NCBI RefSeq assembly: GCF_963678635.1
Contig: NC_087067.1
Coordinates: 59,006,487-59,070,486, forward strand
Source of the DNA: Symsagittifera roscoffensis
Lineage: Eukaryota; Xenacoelomorpha; Acoela; Convolutidae
DNA: 64,000 nucleotides
Direction of reading: 5' to 3'
Part shown: positions 37,297 through 52,500 of the stretch, piece after piece
Numbering within the stretch: the first letter of the stretch is position 1
Layout of the letters: each line of letters starts with the position of its first letter
The notes under the pieces: model-generated
Seen by the model: only the letters and a program-made list of their open reading frames with translations
Databases searched by the model: none
Told to the model about the DNA's origin: nothing
Made by a program: the position numbers and the translations under genes

Positions 37297-38832
37297 TTAG
37301 AACCGTGCGGAAAAATCTTGGGACAGTACGGAAAAGTCTTGGGACTGTATGGAAAAGTCTTGGGACACTACGGAAAAGTCTTGGGACAGTACCAAGAGGT
37401 CTTGGGACAGTACGAAGAAGTCTTCGCACAGTACGGAAAAGTCTTGGACAGCACGGAAAAGTCTTGGGACAGTACAAAAAGGTCTTGCGACAATACGAAG
37501 AAGTCTTGGGACAGTACGGAAAAGTCTTGGGACAAAACTAAGAGGTCTTGGGACAGGTCTAAGAAGTCTTGGCACAGTACGGAAAAGTCTTGGGACTGTA
37601 TGGAAAAGTCTTGGGACAGTACGGAAAAGTCTTGGGACAGTACAAAGAGGTCTTGCGACAATACGAAGAAGTCTTGGGACAGTACGGAAAAGTCTGGGGA
37701 CAAAACTAAGAGGTCTTGGGACAGGTCTAAGAAGTCTTGGCACAGTACGGAAAAGTCTTGGGACAGCACGGAAAAGTCTTGGCACAGTACGGAAAAGTCT
37801 TGGACAGCACGGAAAAGTCTTGGGACAGTACGGAAAAATCTTGGGACAGGACCAAGAGCTCTTGGGACAGTACGAAGGAGTCTAGGGACAGAACGGAAAA
37901 GTCTTGGGACAGCACGGAAAAGTCTTGGGACAGTACGGAAAAGTCTTCGGACAGTACCAAGAGGTCTTGCGACAATACGAAGAAGTCTTGGGACAGTATG
38001 GAAAAGTCTTGGGACAAAACTAAGAGGTCTTGGGACAGGTCGAAGAAGTCTTGGGACAGTACCGAAAAGTCTTGAGACAGTACGGAAGAGTGTTAGGACC
38101 GTGCGGAAAAATCTTGGGACAGTACGGAAAAGTCTTGGGACTGTATGGAAAAGTCTTGGGACAGTACGGAAAAGTCTTAAGACAGTACAAAGAGGTCTTG
38201 CGACAATACGAAGAAGTCTTGGGACAGTACCGAAAAGTTTTGGGACAGTACGGAAGAGTGTTGGGACCGTGGGGAAAAATCTTGGGACAGTACGGAAAAG
38301 TCTCGGGACAGCACGGAACGTCTTGGGACAGTACGGAAGAGTGTTAGAACCGTGCGGAAAAATCTTGGGACAGTACGGAAAAGTCTTGGGACTGTATGGA
38401 AAAGTCTTGGGACACTACGGAAAAGTCTTGGGACAGTACCAAGAATTCTTGGGACAGTACGAAGAAGTCTTCGCACAGTACGGAAAAGTCTTGGACAGCA
38501 CGGAAAAGTCTTGGGACAGTACAAAAAGGTCTTGCGACAATACGAAGAAGTCTTGGGACAGTACGGAAAAGTCTTGGGACAAAACTAAGAGGTCTGGGGA
38601 CAGGTCTAAGAAGTCTTGGCACAGTACGGAAAAGTCTTGGGACTGTATGGAAAAGTCTTGGGACAGTACGGAAAAGTCTTGGGACAGTACAAAGAGGTCT
38701 TGCGACAATACGAAGAAGTCTTGGGACAGTACGGAAAAGTCTTGGGACAAAACTAAGAGGTCTTGGGACAGGTCTAAGAAGTCTTGGCACAGTACGGAAA
38801 AGTCTTGGGACAGCACGGAAAAGTCTTGGCAC
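37297..38832. repeat. Minisatellite tandem segment, 1047 bp period
   Basis: The block 37297-37785 recurs at 38344-38832 with the same private variants (GGACACTACGG, CTTGGACAGCACGG, ACAAAAAGGTC). The offset is 50 monomers minus 3 bp. Confidence 0.75.
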
Positions 38833-39539
38833 AGTACGGAAAAGTCTTGGACAGCACGGAAAAGTCTTGGGACCGTTCGAAAAAGTCTTGGGACAGTACC
38901 AAGAGGTCTTGGGACAGTACGAACAAGTCTTGGCACAGTACGGAAAAGTCTTGGGACAGCACGGAAAAGTCTTGGGACAGTGCGGAAAAGTCTTCGGACA
39001 GTACCAAGAGGTCTTGCGACAATACGAAGAAGTCTTGGGACAGTATGGAAAAGTCTTGGGACAAAACTAAGAGGTCTTGGGACAGGTCGAAGAAGTCTTG
39101 GGACAGTACCGAAAAGTCTTGAGACAGTACGGAAGAGTGTTAGGACCGTGCGGAAAAATCTTGGGACAGTACGGAAAAGTCTTGGGACTGTATGGAAAAG
39201 TCTTGGGACAGTACGGAAAAGTCTTAAGACAGTACAAAGAGGTCTTGCGACAATACGAAGAAGTCTTGGGACAGTACGGAAAAGTCTTGGGACAAAACTA
39301 AGAGGTCTTGGGACAGGTCTAAGAAGTATTGGGACAGTACCGAAAAGTTTTGGGACAGTACGGAAGAGTGTTAGAACCGTGCGGAAAAATCTTGGGACAG
39401 TACGGAAAAGTCTTGGGACTGTATGGAAAAGTCTTGGGACAGTACGGAAAAGTCTTGGGACAGTACCAAGAGATCTTGGGACAGTACGAAGAAGTCTTCG
39501 CACAGTACGGAAAAGTCTTGGGACAAAACTAAGAGGTCT

Positions 39540-42500
39540 TGGGACAGGTCGAAGAAGTCTTGGGACAGTACGGAAGAGTGTTAGAACCGTGCGGAAAAAT
39601 CTTGGGACAGTACGGAAAAGTCTTGGGACTGTATGGAAAAGTCTTGGGACAGTACGGAAAAGTCTTGGGACAGTACCAAGAGGTCTTGGGACAGTACGAA
39701 GAAGTCTTCGCACAGTACGGAAAAGTCTTGGGACAAAACTAAGAGGTCTTGGGACAGGTCGAAGAAGTCTTGGGACAGTACCGAAAAGTTTTGGGACAGT
39801 ACGGAAGAGTGTTGGGACCGTGGGGAAAAATCTTGGGAAAGTACGGAAAAGTCTTCGGACTGTACGGAAAAGTCTTGGGGCAGTACGGAAAAGTCTCGGG
39901 AAAGTACCAAGAGGTCTTGGGAGAGTACGAAGAAGTCTTGGCACAGTACGGAAAAGTCTTGGGACAGCACGGAAAAGTCTTGGGACAGTACGGAAAAATC
40001 TTGGGACAGGACCAAGAGGTCTTGGGACAGTACGAAGGAGTCTAGGGACAGAACGGAGAAGTCTTGGGACCGTTCGAAAAAGTCTTGGGACAGTACCAAG
40101 AGGTCTTGGGACAGTACGAACAAGTCTTGGCACAGTACGGAAAAGTCTTGGGACAGCACGGAAAAGTCTTGGCACAGTACGGAAGAGTCTTGGGACAGCA
40201 CGGAAAAGTCTTGGGACAGTACGGAAAAATCTTGGGACAGGACCAAGAGGTCTTGGGACAGTACGAAGGAGTCTAGGGACAGAACGGAAAAGTCTTGGGA
40301 CCGTTCGAAAAAGTCTTGGGACAGTACCAAGAGGTATTGGGACAGTACGAACAAGTCTTGGCACAGTACGGAAAAGTCTTGGGACAGCACGGGAAAGTCT
40401 TGGGACAGTACAGGAAAGTCTTCGGCGGACAGTACCAAGAGGTCTTGCGACAATACGAAGAAGTCTTGGGACAGTATGTAAAAGTCTTGGGACAAAACGA
40501 AGAGGTCTTGGTACAGGTCGAAGAAGTCTTGGGACAGTACAGAAAAGTCTTGGGACAGTACGGAAGAGTGTTAGGACCGTGCGGAAAAATCTTGGGACAG
40601 TACGGAAAAGTCTTGGGACTGTATGGAAAAGTCTTGGGACAGTACGGAAAAGTCTTGGGACAGTACAAAGAGGTCTTGCGACAATACGAAGAAGTCTTGG
40701 GACAGTACGGAAAAGTCTTGGGACAAAACTAAGAGGTCTTGGGACAGGTCTAAGAAGTCTTGGGACAGCACCGAAAAGTTTTGGGACAGTACGGAAGAGT
40801 GTTGGGACCGTGGGGAAAAATCTTGGGACAGTACGGAAAAGTCTCGGGACAGCACGGAAAGTCTTGGGATAGTACGCAAAAGTCTTGGGACAGTGCAGAA
40901 AAGTCTTGGGATAGTACCAAGAAGTCTTGGGACAGTACGAAGAAGTCTTGGGACAGTACGGAAAAGTCTTCGGATAGTACCAAGAGGTCTTGCGACAATA
41001 CGAAGAAGTCTTGGGACAGTATGGAAAAGTCTTGGCACAAAACTAAGAGGTCTTGGGACAGGTCGAAGAAGTCTTGGGACAGTACCGAAAAGTCTTGGGA
41101 CAGTAGGGAAGAGTGTTAGGACAGTGCGGAAAAATCTTGGGACACTACGGAAAAGTCTTGGGACAGTACGGAAAAGTCTTGGGACAGTACCAAGAGGTCT
41201 TGGGACAGTACGAAGAAGTCTTCGCACAGTACGGAAAAGTCTTGGGACAAAACTAAGAGGTCTTGGGACAGGTCGAAGAAGTCTTGGGGCAGTACCGAAA
41301 AGTTTTGGGACAGTACGGAAGAGTGTTGGGACTGTGGGGAAAAATCTTGGGACAGTACGGAAAAGTCTTCGGACTGTACGGAAAAGTCTTGGGACAGTAC
41401 CGAAAAGTCTTGGGACAGTAGGGAAGAGTGTTAGGACAGTGCGGAAAAATCTTGGGACACTACGGAAAAGTCTTGGGACTGTATCGAAAAGTCTTGGGAC
41501 AGTACGGAAAAGTCTTGGGACAGTACCAAGAGGTCTTGGGACAGTACGAAGAAGTCTTCGCACAGTACGGAAAAGTCTTGGGACAAAACTAAGAGGTCTT
41601 GGGACAGGTCGAAGAAGTCTTGGGGCAGTACCGAAAAGTTTTGGGACAGTACGGAAGAGTGTTGGGACTGTGGGGAAAAATCTTGGGACAGTACGGAAAA
41701 GTCTTCGGACTGTACGGAAAAGTCTTGGGACAGTACGGAAAAGTCTCGGGAAAGTACCAAGAGGTCTAGGGAGAGTACGAAGAAGTCTTGGCACAGTACG
41801 GAAAAGTCTTGGGACAGCACGGAAAAGTCTTGGGACAGTACGGAAAAATCTTGGGACAGGACCAAGAGGTCTTGGGACAGTACGAAGGAATCTAGGGACA
41901 GAACGGAGAAGTCTTGGAACAGTACGGAAAACTCTTGGGACCGTACGAAAAAGTCTTGGGACAGTACCAAGAGGTCTTGGGACAGTACGAACAAGTCTTG
42001 GCACAGTACGGAAAAGTCTTGGGACAGCACGGAAAAGTCTTGGGACAGTACGGAAAAGTCTTGGGACAGTATGGAAAAGTCTTGGGACAAAACTAAGAGG
42101 TCTTGGGACAGGTCGAAGAAGTCTTGGGACAGTACGGAAGAGTGTTAGAACCGTGCGGAAAAATCTTGGGACAGTACGGAAAAGTCTTGGGACTGTATGG
42201 AAAAGTCTTGGGACAGTACGGAAAAGTCTTGGGACAGTACCAAGAGGTCTTGGGACAGTACGAAGAAGTCTTCGCACAGTACGGAAAAGTCTTGGGACAA
42301 AACTAAGAGGTCTTGGGACAGGTCGAAGAAGTCTTGGGACAGTACCGAAAAGTTTTGGGACAGTACGGAAGAGTGTTGGGACCGTGGGGAAAAATCTTGG
42401 GAAAGTACGGAAAAGTCTTCGGACTGTACGGAAAAGTCTTGGGGCAGTACGGAAAAGTCTCGGGAAAGTACCAAGAGGTCTTGGGAGAGTACGAAGAAGT

Positions 42501-44340
42501 CTTGGCACAGTACGGAAAAGTCTTGGGACAGCACGGAAAAGTCTTGGGACAGTACGGAAAAATCTTGGGACAGGACCAAGAGGTCTTGGGACAGTACGAA
42601 GGAGTCTAGGGACAGAACGGAGAAGTCTTGGGACCGTTCGAAAAAATCTTGGGACAGTACCAAGAGGTCTTGGGACAGTACGAACAAGTCTTGGCACAGT
42701 ACGGAAAAGTCTTGAGACAGCACGGAAAAGTCTTGGCACAGTACGGAAAAGTCTTGGGACAGCACGGAAAAGTCTTGGGACAGTACGGAAAAATCTTGGG
42801 ACAGGACCAAGAGGTCTTGGGACAGTACGAAGGAGTCTAGGGACAGAACGGAAAAATCTTGGGACCGTTCGAAAAAGTCTTGGGACAATACCAAGAGGTC
42901 TTGGGACAGTACGAACAAGTCTTGGCACAGTACGGAAAAGTCTTGGGACCGCACGGAAAAGTCTTGGGACAGTACGGAAAAGTCTTCGGACAGTACCAAG
43001 AGGTCTTGCGACAATACGAAGAAGTCTTAGGACAGTATGGAAAAGTCTTGGGACAAAACTAAGAGGTCTTGGTACAGGTCGAAGAAGTCTTGGGACAGTA
43101 CAGAAAAGTCTTGGGACAGTACGGAAGAGTGTTAGGACCGTGCGGAAAAATCTTGGGACAGTACGGAAAAGTCTTGGGACTGTATGGAAAAGTCTTGGGA
43201 CAGTACGGAAAAGTCTTGGGACGGTACAAAGAGGTCTTGCGACAATACGAAGAAGTCTTGGGACAGTACGGAAAAGTCTTGGGACAAAACTAAGAGGTCT
43301 TGGGACAGGTCTAAGAAGTCTTGGGACAGTACCGAAAAGTTTTGGGACAGTACGGAAGAGTGTTGGGACCGTGGGGAAAAATCTTGGGACAGTACGGAAA
43401 AGTCTCGGGACAGCACGGAAAGTCTTGGGATAGTACGCAAAAGTCTTGGGACAGTGCAGAAAAGTCTTGGGATAGTACCAAGAAGTCTTGGGACAGTACG
43501 AAGAAGTCTTGGGACAGTACGGAAAAGTCTTCGGATAGTACCAAGAGGTCTTGCGACAATACGAAGAAGTCTTGGGACAGTATGGAAAAGTCTTGGGACA
43601 AAACTAAGAGGTCTTGGGACAGGTCGAAGAAGTCTTGGGACAGTACCGAAAAGTCTTGGGACAGTAGGGAAGAGTGTTAGGACAGTGCGGAAAAATTTTG
43701 GGACACTACGGAAAAGTCTTGGGACTGTATGGAAAAGTCTTGGGACAGTACGGAAAAGTCTTGGGACAGTACCAAGAGGTCTTGGGACAGTACGAAGAAG
43801 TCTTCACACAGTACGGAAAAGTCTTGGGACAAAACTAAGAGGTCTTGGGACAGGTCGAAGAAGTCTTGGGGCAGTACCGAAAAGTTTTGGGACAGTACGG
43901 AAGAGTGTTGGGACTGTGGGGAAAAATCTTGGGACAGTACGGAAAAGTCTTCGGACTGTACGGAAAAGTCTTGGGACAGTACGGAAAAGTCTCGTGAAAG
44001 TACCAAGAGGTCTAGGGAGAGTACGAAGAAGTCTTGGCACAGTACGAAAAAGTCTTGGGACAGCACGGAAAAGTCTTGGGACAGTACGGAAAAATCTTGG
44101 GACAGGACCAAGAGGTCTTGGGACAGTACGAAGGAATCTAGGGACAGAACGGAGAAGTCTTGGAACAGTACGGAAAACTCTTGGGACCGTACGAAAAAGT
44201 CTTGGGACAGTACCAAGAGGTCTTGGGACAGTACGAACAAGTCTTGGCACAGTACGGAAAAGTCTTGGGACAGCACGGAAAAGTCTTGGGACAGTACGGA
44301 AAAGTCTTGGGACAGTATGGAAAAGTCTTGGGACAAAACT
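39540..44340. repeat. Minisatellite tandem duplication, about 2.56 kb
   Basis: The variant order from about 39540 to 42100 recurs from 42103 to about 44340. The offset is 2561-2564 bp (about 122 monomers) over the first 1.6 kb and then drops to 2246 bp, so the second copy lacks 315 bp, exactly 15 monomers. Confidence 0.75.
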
Positions 44341-47300
44341 AAGAGGTCTTGGGACAGGTCAAAGAAGTCTTGGGACAGTACCGAAAAGTCTTGGGACAGT
44401 ACGGAAGAGTGTTAGGACCGTGCGGAAAAATCTTGGACAGTACGGAAAAGTCTTGGGACTGTATGGAAAAGTCTTGGGACAGTACGGAAAAGTCTTGGGA
44501 CAGTACAAAGAGGTCTTGCGACAATACGAAGAAGTCTTGGGACAGTACGGAAAAGTCTTGTGACAAAACTAAGAGGTCTTGGGACAGGTCGAAGAAGTCT
44601 TGGGACAGTACAGAAAAGTTTTGGGACAGTACGGAAGAGTGTTGGGACCGTGGGGAAAAATCTTGGGACAGTACGGAAAAGTCTTCGGACTGTACGGAAA
44701 AGTCTTGGGACAGTACGGAAAAATCTCGGGAAAGTACCAAGAGGTCTTGGGAGATTACAAAGAAGTCTTGGCACAGTACGGAAAAGTCTTGGGACAGCAC
44801 GGAAAAGTCTTGGGACAGTACGGAAGATTCTTGGGACAGTACGAAGGAGTCTAGGGACAGAACGGAGAAGTCTTGAAACAGTACGGAAAAGTCTTGGGAC
44901 CGTACGAAAAAGTCTTGGGACAGTACCAAGAGGTCTTGGGACAGTACGAACAAGTCTTGGCACAGTACGGAAAAGTCTTGGGACAGCACGGAAAAGTCTT
45001 GGGACAGTACGGAAAAGTCTTCTGACAGTACCAAGAGGTTTTGCGACAATACGAAGAAGTCTTGGGACAGTATGGAAAAGTCTTGGGACAAAACTAAGAG
45101 GTCTTGGGACAGGTCGAAGAAGTCTTGGGACAGTACCGAAAAGTCTTGGGACAGTACGGAAGAGTGTTAGGACCGTGCGGAAAAATCTTGGGACAGTACG
45201 GAAAAGTCTTGGGACTGTATGGAAAAGTCTTGGGACAGTACGGAAAAGTCTTGGGACAGTACAAAGAGGTCTTGCGACAATACGAAGAAGTCTTGGGACA
45301 GTACGGAAAAGTCTTGGGACAAAACTAAGAGGTCTTGGGACAGGTCGAAGAAGTCTTGGGACAGTACCGAAAAGTTTTGGGACAGTACGGAAGAGTGTTG
45401 GGACCGTGGGGAAAAATCTTGGGACAGTACGGAAAAGTCTTCGGACTGTGAGGAAAAGTCATGGGACAGTACGGAAAAGTCTTGGGACAGCACGGAAAAG
45501 TCTTGGGACAGTACGGAAAAATCTTGGGACAGGACCAAGAGGTCTTGGGAGAGTACGAAGAAGTCTTGGCGCAGTACGGAAAAGTCTTGGGACAGCACGG
45601 AAAAGTCTTGGGACAGTACGGAAAAATCTTGGGACAGGACCAAGAGGTCTTGGGACAGTACGAAGGAGTCTAGGGACAGAACGGAGAAGTCTTGGAACAG
45701 TACGGAAAAGTCTTGGGACCGTACGAAAAAGTCTTGGGACAGTACCAAGAGGTCTTGGGACAGTACGAACAAGTCTTGGCACAGTACGGAAAAGTCTTGG
45801 GACAGCACGGAAAAGTCTTGGGACAGTACGGAAAAGTCTTGGGACAGTACCAAGAGGTCTTGGGACAGTACCGAAAAGTCTTGGGACAAGATGGAAGAGT
45901 CTTGGGACAGTACGGAAAAGTCTTGGGACAACAAGGAAAAGTCTTGGGACAGTACGGAAAAGTCTTGGGACATTACCAAGAGGTCTTTTGACAGTACGAA
46001 GAAACCTTGACACAGTACGGAAAAGTCTTGGGGCAGCACGGAAAAGTATTGGGACTGTACGGAAAAGTCTTGGGATAGTACCAAGAGGTCTTGGAACAGT
46101 ACGAAGAAGTCTAGGGTCAGAACGGAGAAGTCTTGGGACAGTACGGAAAAGTCTTTGGACAGTACTAAGTGGTCTTGGGACAGTACGAAGAAGTCTTGGG
46201 ACAGCACGGAAAAGTCTTAGGACAGTATGGAAAAGTCTTGGGACAGTACCAAGAGGTCTTGGGACAATACGAAGAAGTCTAGGGACAGAACGGAGAAGTC
46301 TTGGGACAGTACGGAAAAGTCTTGGGACAGTACTAAGAGGTCTTAGGACAGTACGAAGAAGTCTTGGGGCAGTACGGAAAAGTCTTGGCGCAGCACGGAA
46401 AATTCTTGGGACAGTACGGAAAAGTCTTGGGACAGTGCGGAAAGGTCTTGGGACAGTACAGAAAAAAATTGAGACAGTACCAAGAAGTCTTGGGACAGTA
46501 CGAAGAAATGTTGGGACAGTACGAAAAAGTCTTGGGATAGTACGGAAAATTCTTGGGACAGTACGGAAAAGTCTTGGGACAGTACGAAGAGGTCTTGGGA
46601 CAGTACGAAGAAGTCTTGGGACAGTACGGAAAAGTCTCGGGACAGCACGGAAAGTCTTGGGATAGTACGCAAAAGTCTTGGGACAGTGCAGAAAAGTCTT
46701 GGGACAGTACCAAGAAGTCTTGGGACAGTACGAAGAAGTCTTGGGATAGTACGGAAAAGTCTTGGGACAGTACGGAAAAGTCTTCGGACAGTACCAAGAG
46801 GTCTTGCGACAATACGAAGAAGTCTTGGGACAGTATGGAAAAGTCTTGGGACAAAACTAAGAGGTCTTGGGACATGTCGAAGAAGTCTTGGGACAGTGCC
46901 GAAAAGTCTTGGGACAGTACGGAAGAGTGTTAAGACCGTGCGGAAAAATCTTGGGACAGTACGGAAAAGTCTTGGGACAGTACGGAAAAGTCTTGGGACA
47001 GTACCAAGAGGTCTTGGGACAGTACGAAGAAGTCTTGGCACAGTACGGAAAAGTCTTGTGACAGCACGGAAAAGTCTTGGGACAGTACGGAAAAGTCTTG
47101 GGACAGTACCAAGAGGTCTTGGGACAGTACGAAGAAGTCTAGGGACAGTACCAAGAGGTCTTGGGACAGTACGAAGAAGTCTTGGGACATGTCGAAGAAG
47201 TCTTGGGACAGTGCCGAAAAGTCTTGGGACAGTACGGAAGAGTGTTAAGACCGTGCGGAAAAATCTTGGGACAGTACGGAAAAGTCTTGGGACAGTGCAG

Positions 47301-49530
47301 AAAAGTCTTGGGACAGTACCAAGAAGTCTTGGGACAGTACGAAGAAGTCTTGGGATAGTACGGAAAAGTCTTGGGACAGTACGGAAAAGTCTTCGGACAG
47401 TACCAAGAGGTCTTGCGACAATACGAAGAAGTCTTGGGACAGTATGGAAAAGTCTTGGGACAAAACTAAGAGGTCTTGGGACATGTCGAAGAAGTCTTGG
47501 GACAGTGCCGAAAAGTCTTGGGACAGTACGGAAGAGTGTTAAGACCGTGCGGAAAAATCTTGGGACAGTACGGAAAAGTCTTGGGACAGTACGGAAAAGT
47601 CTTGGGACAGTACTAAGAAGTCTTGGGACAGTACGAAGAAATGTTGGCACAGTACGAAAAAGTCTTGGGATAGTACGGAAAAGTCTTGGGACAGTACGGA
47701 AAAGTCTTGGGACAGTACGAAGAGGTCTTGGGACAGTACGAAGAAGTCTTGGGACAGTACGGAAAAGTCTCGGGACAGCACGGAAAGTCTTGGGATAGTA
47801 CGCAAAAGTCTTGGGACAGTGCAAAAAAGTCTTGGGGCAGTACCAAGAAGTCTTGGGACAGTACGAAGAAGTCTTGGGACAGTAGGGAAAAGTCTTGGCA
47901 CAGTACGGAAAAGTCTTGGGACAGTACGAAGAGGTCATGGGACAGTACGAAGAAGTCTTGGGACAGTACGGAAAAGTCTCGGGACAGCACGGAAAGTCTT
48001 GGGATAGTACGCAAAAGTGTTGGGACAGTGCAGAAAAGTCTTGGGACAGTACCAAGAAGTCTTGGGACAGTACGAAGAAGTCTTGGGACAGTACGGAAAA
48101 GTCTTGGGACAGTACGGAAGAGTCTTGGGACAAAACTAAGAGGTCTTGGGACATGTCGAAGAAGTCTTGGGACAGTGCCGAAAAGTCTTGGGACATTACG
48201 GAAGAGTGTTAGGACCGTGCGGAAAAATCTTGGGACAGTACGGAAAAGTCTTGGGACAGTACGGAAAAGTCTTGGGACAGTACCAAGAGGTCTTGGGACA
48301 GTACGAAGAAGTCTTGGCACAGTACGGAAAATCTTGTGACAGCACGGAAAAGTCTTGGGACAGTACGGAAAAGTCTTGGGACAGTACCAAGAGGTCTTGG
48401 GACAGTACGAAGAAGTCTAGGGACAGAACGGAGAAGTCTTGGGACAGTAAAGAAAAAAAGTGAGACGGTACTAAGAAGTCTTGGGACAGTACGAAGAAAT
48501 GTTGGGACAGTACGAAAAAGTCTTGGGATAGTACGGAAAAGTCTTGGGACAGTACGAAAAAGTCTTGGGACAGTACGAAGAGGTCTTGGGACAGTACGAA
48601 GAAGTCTTGGGTCAGTACGGAAAAGTCGCGGGACAGCACGGAAAGTCTTGGGATAGTACGCAAAAGTCTTGGGACAGTGCAAAAAAGTCTTGGGACAGTA
48701 CCAAGAAGTCTTGGGACAGTACGAAGAAGTCTTGGGACAGTACGGAAAAGTCTTGGGACAGTACGGAAAAGTCTTCGGACAGTACGAAGAGGAATTGCGA
48801 CAATACGAAGAAGTCTTGGGACAGTACGGAAAAGTCTTGGGACAAAACTAAGAGGTCTTGGGACAGGTTGAAGAAGTCTTGGGACAGTACCGAAAAGTCT
48901 TGGGACAGTACGGAAGAGTGTTAGGACCGTGCGGAAAATTCTTGGGACAGTACGGAAAAGTCTTGGGACTGTATGGAAAAGTCTTGGGACAGCACGGAAA
49001 AGTCTTAGGACAGTATGGAAAAGTCTTGGGACAGTACCAAGAAGTCTTGGGACAATACGAAGAAGTCTAGGGACAGAACGGAGAAGTCTTGGGACACTAC
49101 GGAAAAGTCTTGGGACAGTACTAAGAGGTCTTGGGACAGTACGAAGAAGTCTTGGGGCAGTACGGAAAAGTCTTGGCGCAGCACGGAAAAGTCTTGGGAC
49201 AGTAGGGAAAAGTCTTGGGACAGTACGGAAAGTCTTGGGATAGTACGCAAAAGTCTTGGGACAGTGCAGAAAAGTCTTGGGACAGTACCAAGAAGTCTTG
49301 GGGCAGTACGAAGAAGTCTTGGGACAGTACGAAAAAGTCTTGGGACAGTACGGAAAAGTCTTCGGACAGTACCAAGAGGTCTTGCGACAATACGAAGAAG
49401 TCTTGGGACAGTATGGAAAAGTCTTGGGACAAAACTAAGAGGTCTTGGGACAGGTCGAAGAAGTCTTGGGACAGTACCGAAAAGTATTGGGACAGTACGA
49501 AAGAGTGTTAGGACCGTGCGGAAAAATCTT

Positions 49531-52500
49531 GGGACAGTACGGAAAAGTCTTGGGACTGTATGGAAAAGTCTTGGGACAGTACGGAAAAGTCTTGGGACAG
49601 TACCAAGAGGTCTTGGGACAGTACGAAGAAGTCTTGGCACAGTACGGAAAAGTCTTGTGACAGCACGGAAAAGTCTTGGGACAGTACGGAAAATTCTTGG
49701 GACAGTACCAAGAGGTCTTGGGACAGTACGAAGAAGTCTAGGGACAGAACGGAGAAGTCTTGGGACAGTACAGAAAAAAATTGAGACGGTACTAAGAAGT
49801 CTTGGGACAGTACGAAGAAATGTTGGGACAGTACAAAAAAGTCTTGTGATAGTACGGAAAAGTCTTGGGACAGTATGGAAAAGTCTTGATACAGTACGAA
49901 GAGGTCTTGGGACAGTACGATGAAGTCTTGGGACAGTACGGAAATGCCTCGGGAAACCACGGAAAGTCTTGGGATAGTACGCAAAAGTCTTGGGACAGTG
50001 CAAAAAAGTCTTGGGACAGTACCAAGAAGTCTTGGGACAGTACGAAGAAGTCTTGGGACAGTACGGAAAAGTCTTGGGACAGTACGGAAAAGTCTTTGGA
50101 CAGTACCAAGAGTTCTTGCGACAAAACGAAGAAGTCTTGGGACAGTACGGAAAAGTCTTGGGACAGTACGGAAGAGTGTTAGGACCGTGCGGAAAAATCT
50201 TGGGACAGTACGGAAAAGTCTTGGGACTGTATGGAAAAGTCTTGGGGCAGTACGGAAAAGTCTTGGGACAGTACCAAGAGGTCTTGGGACAGTACGAAGA
50301 AGTCTTGGGACAGTACCGAAAAGTCTTGGGACAGTACGGAAGAGTGTTAGGACCGTGCGGAAAAATCATGGGACATTACGGAAAAGTCTTGGGACTGTAT
50401 GGAAAAGTCTTGGGACAGTACGGAAAAGTCTTGGGACAGTACCAAGAGGTCTTGGGAAGTACGAAGAAGTCTTGGGACAGTACGGAAAAGTCTTGAGACT
50501 GTATGGAAAAGTCTTGGGACAAAACGAAGAGGTCTTGGGACAGGTCGAAGAAGTCTTGGGACAGTACCGAAAAGTCTTGGGACAGTACGGAAGAGTGTTA
50601 GGACCGTGCGGAAAAATCTTGGGACAGTACGGAAAAGTCTTGGGACTGTATGGAAAAAACTTGGGACAGTACGGAAAAGTCTTGGGACAGTACCAAGAGG
50701 TCTTCTGACAGTACGAAGAAGTCTTGGCACAGTACGGAAAAGTCTTGTGACAGGACGGAAAAGTCTTGGGACAGTACGGAAAAGTCTTGGGACAGTACCA
50801 AGATGTCTTGGGACAGTACGAAGAAGTCTAGGGACAGAACGGAGAAGTCTTGGGACGGTACGGAAAAGTCTTGGTACCGTACGAAAAAGTCTTGGGACAG
50901 TACTAAGAGGTCTTGGGACAGTACGAAGAAGTTTTGGGACGGTATGGAAAAGTCTTGGGACAGTACGGAAAAGTCTTGGGACACTCAGGAAAGGTCTATG
51001 GGCAGTACAGAAAAAAATTGAGACAGTGCCAAGAAGTCTTGGGACAGTACGAAGAAGTCTTGGGACAGTACAGAAAAGTCTTGGGACAGTACGGAAAAGT
51101 CTTGGGACAGCATGGAAAAGTCTTGGGACAGTACGGAAAAGTCTTGGGACAGTACCAAGAGGTCTTGGGACAGTACGAAGAAGTCTAGGGGTAGAACGGA
51201 GAAGTCATGGGACAGTACGGAAAAGTCTTGGGACCGTACGAAAAAGTCTTGGGACAGTACTAAGAGGTCTTGGGACAGTACGAAGAAGTCTTGGGGCAGT
51301 ACGTAAAAGTCTTGGGAAGCACGGAAAAGTCTTGGGACAGTACGGAAAAGTCTTGGGACAGTACAGAAAGGTCTTGGGACAGTACGGAAAAAAACTGAGA
51401 GTGTAGCAAGAAGTCTTGGGACAGTACGAAGAAGTCTTGGGACAGTACAGAAAAGTCTTGGGACAGTGCGGAAAAGTCTTGGGACAGTGCGGAAAAGTCT
51501 TGGGAAAGTACCAGGAGGTCTTGGGACAGCACAAAGAAATCTTGGGACAGTACGGAAAAGTCTCGGGACAGCACGGAAAAGTCTTGGGACAGTACGCAAA
51601 AGTCTTGGGACAATACAGAAAAGTCTTGGGACAGTACAGAAATGTCTTGGGACAGCACGGAAAAGTCTTGGGACAGCACGGAAAAGTCTTGGGACAGTAC
51701 GAAAAAGTCTTGGGACAGTACCAAGAGTTCTTGGGACAGCACAAAGAAATCTTGGGACAGTACGGAAAAGTCTCGGGACAGCACGGAAAAGTCTTGGGAC
51801 AGTACGCAAAAGTCTTGGGACAATACAGAAAAGTCTTGGGACAGTACAGAAAAGTCTTGGGACAGTACAGAAATGTCTTGGGACAGCACGGAAAAGTCTT
51901 GGGACAGTACGGAAAAGTCTTGGGACTGTATGGAAAAGTCTTGGGACAGTACGGAAAAGTCTTGGGACAGTACCAAGAGGTCTTGGGACAGTACGAAGAA
52001 GTCTTGGCACAGTACGGAAAAGTCTTGTGACAGCACGGAAAAGTCTTGGGACAGTACGGAAAATTCTTGGGACAGTACCAAGAGGTCTTGGGACAGTACG
52101 AAGAAGTCTAGGGACAGAACGGAGAAGTCTTGGGACAGTACAGAAAAAAATTGAGACGGTACTAAGAAGTCTTGGGACAGTACGAAGAAATGTTGGGACA
52201 GTACAAAAAAGTCTTGTGATAGTACGGAAAAGTCTTGGGACAGTATGGAAAAGTCTTGATACAGTACGAAGAGGTCTTGGGACAGTACGATGAAGTCTTG
52301 GGACAGTACGGAAAAGCCTCGGGAAAGCACGGAAAGTCTTGGGATAGTACGCAAAAGTCTTGGGACAGTGCAAAAAAGTCTTGGGACAGTACCAAAAAGT
52401 CTTGGGACAGTACGAAGAAGTCTTGGGACAGTACGGAAAAGTCTTGGGACAGTACGGAAAAGTCTTTGGACAGTACCAAGAGTTCTTGCGACAATACGAA

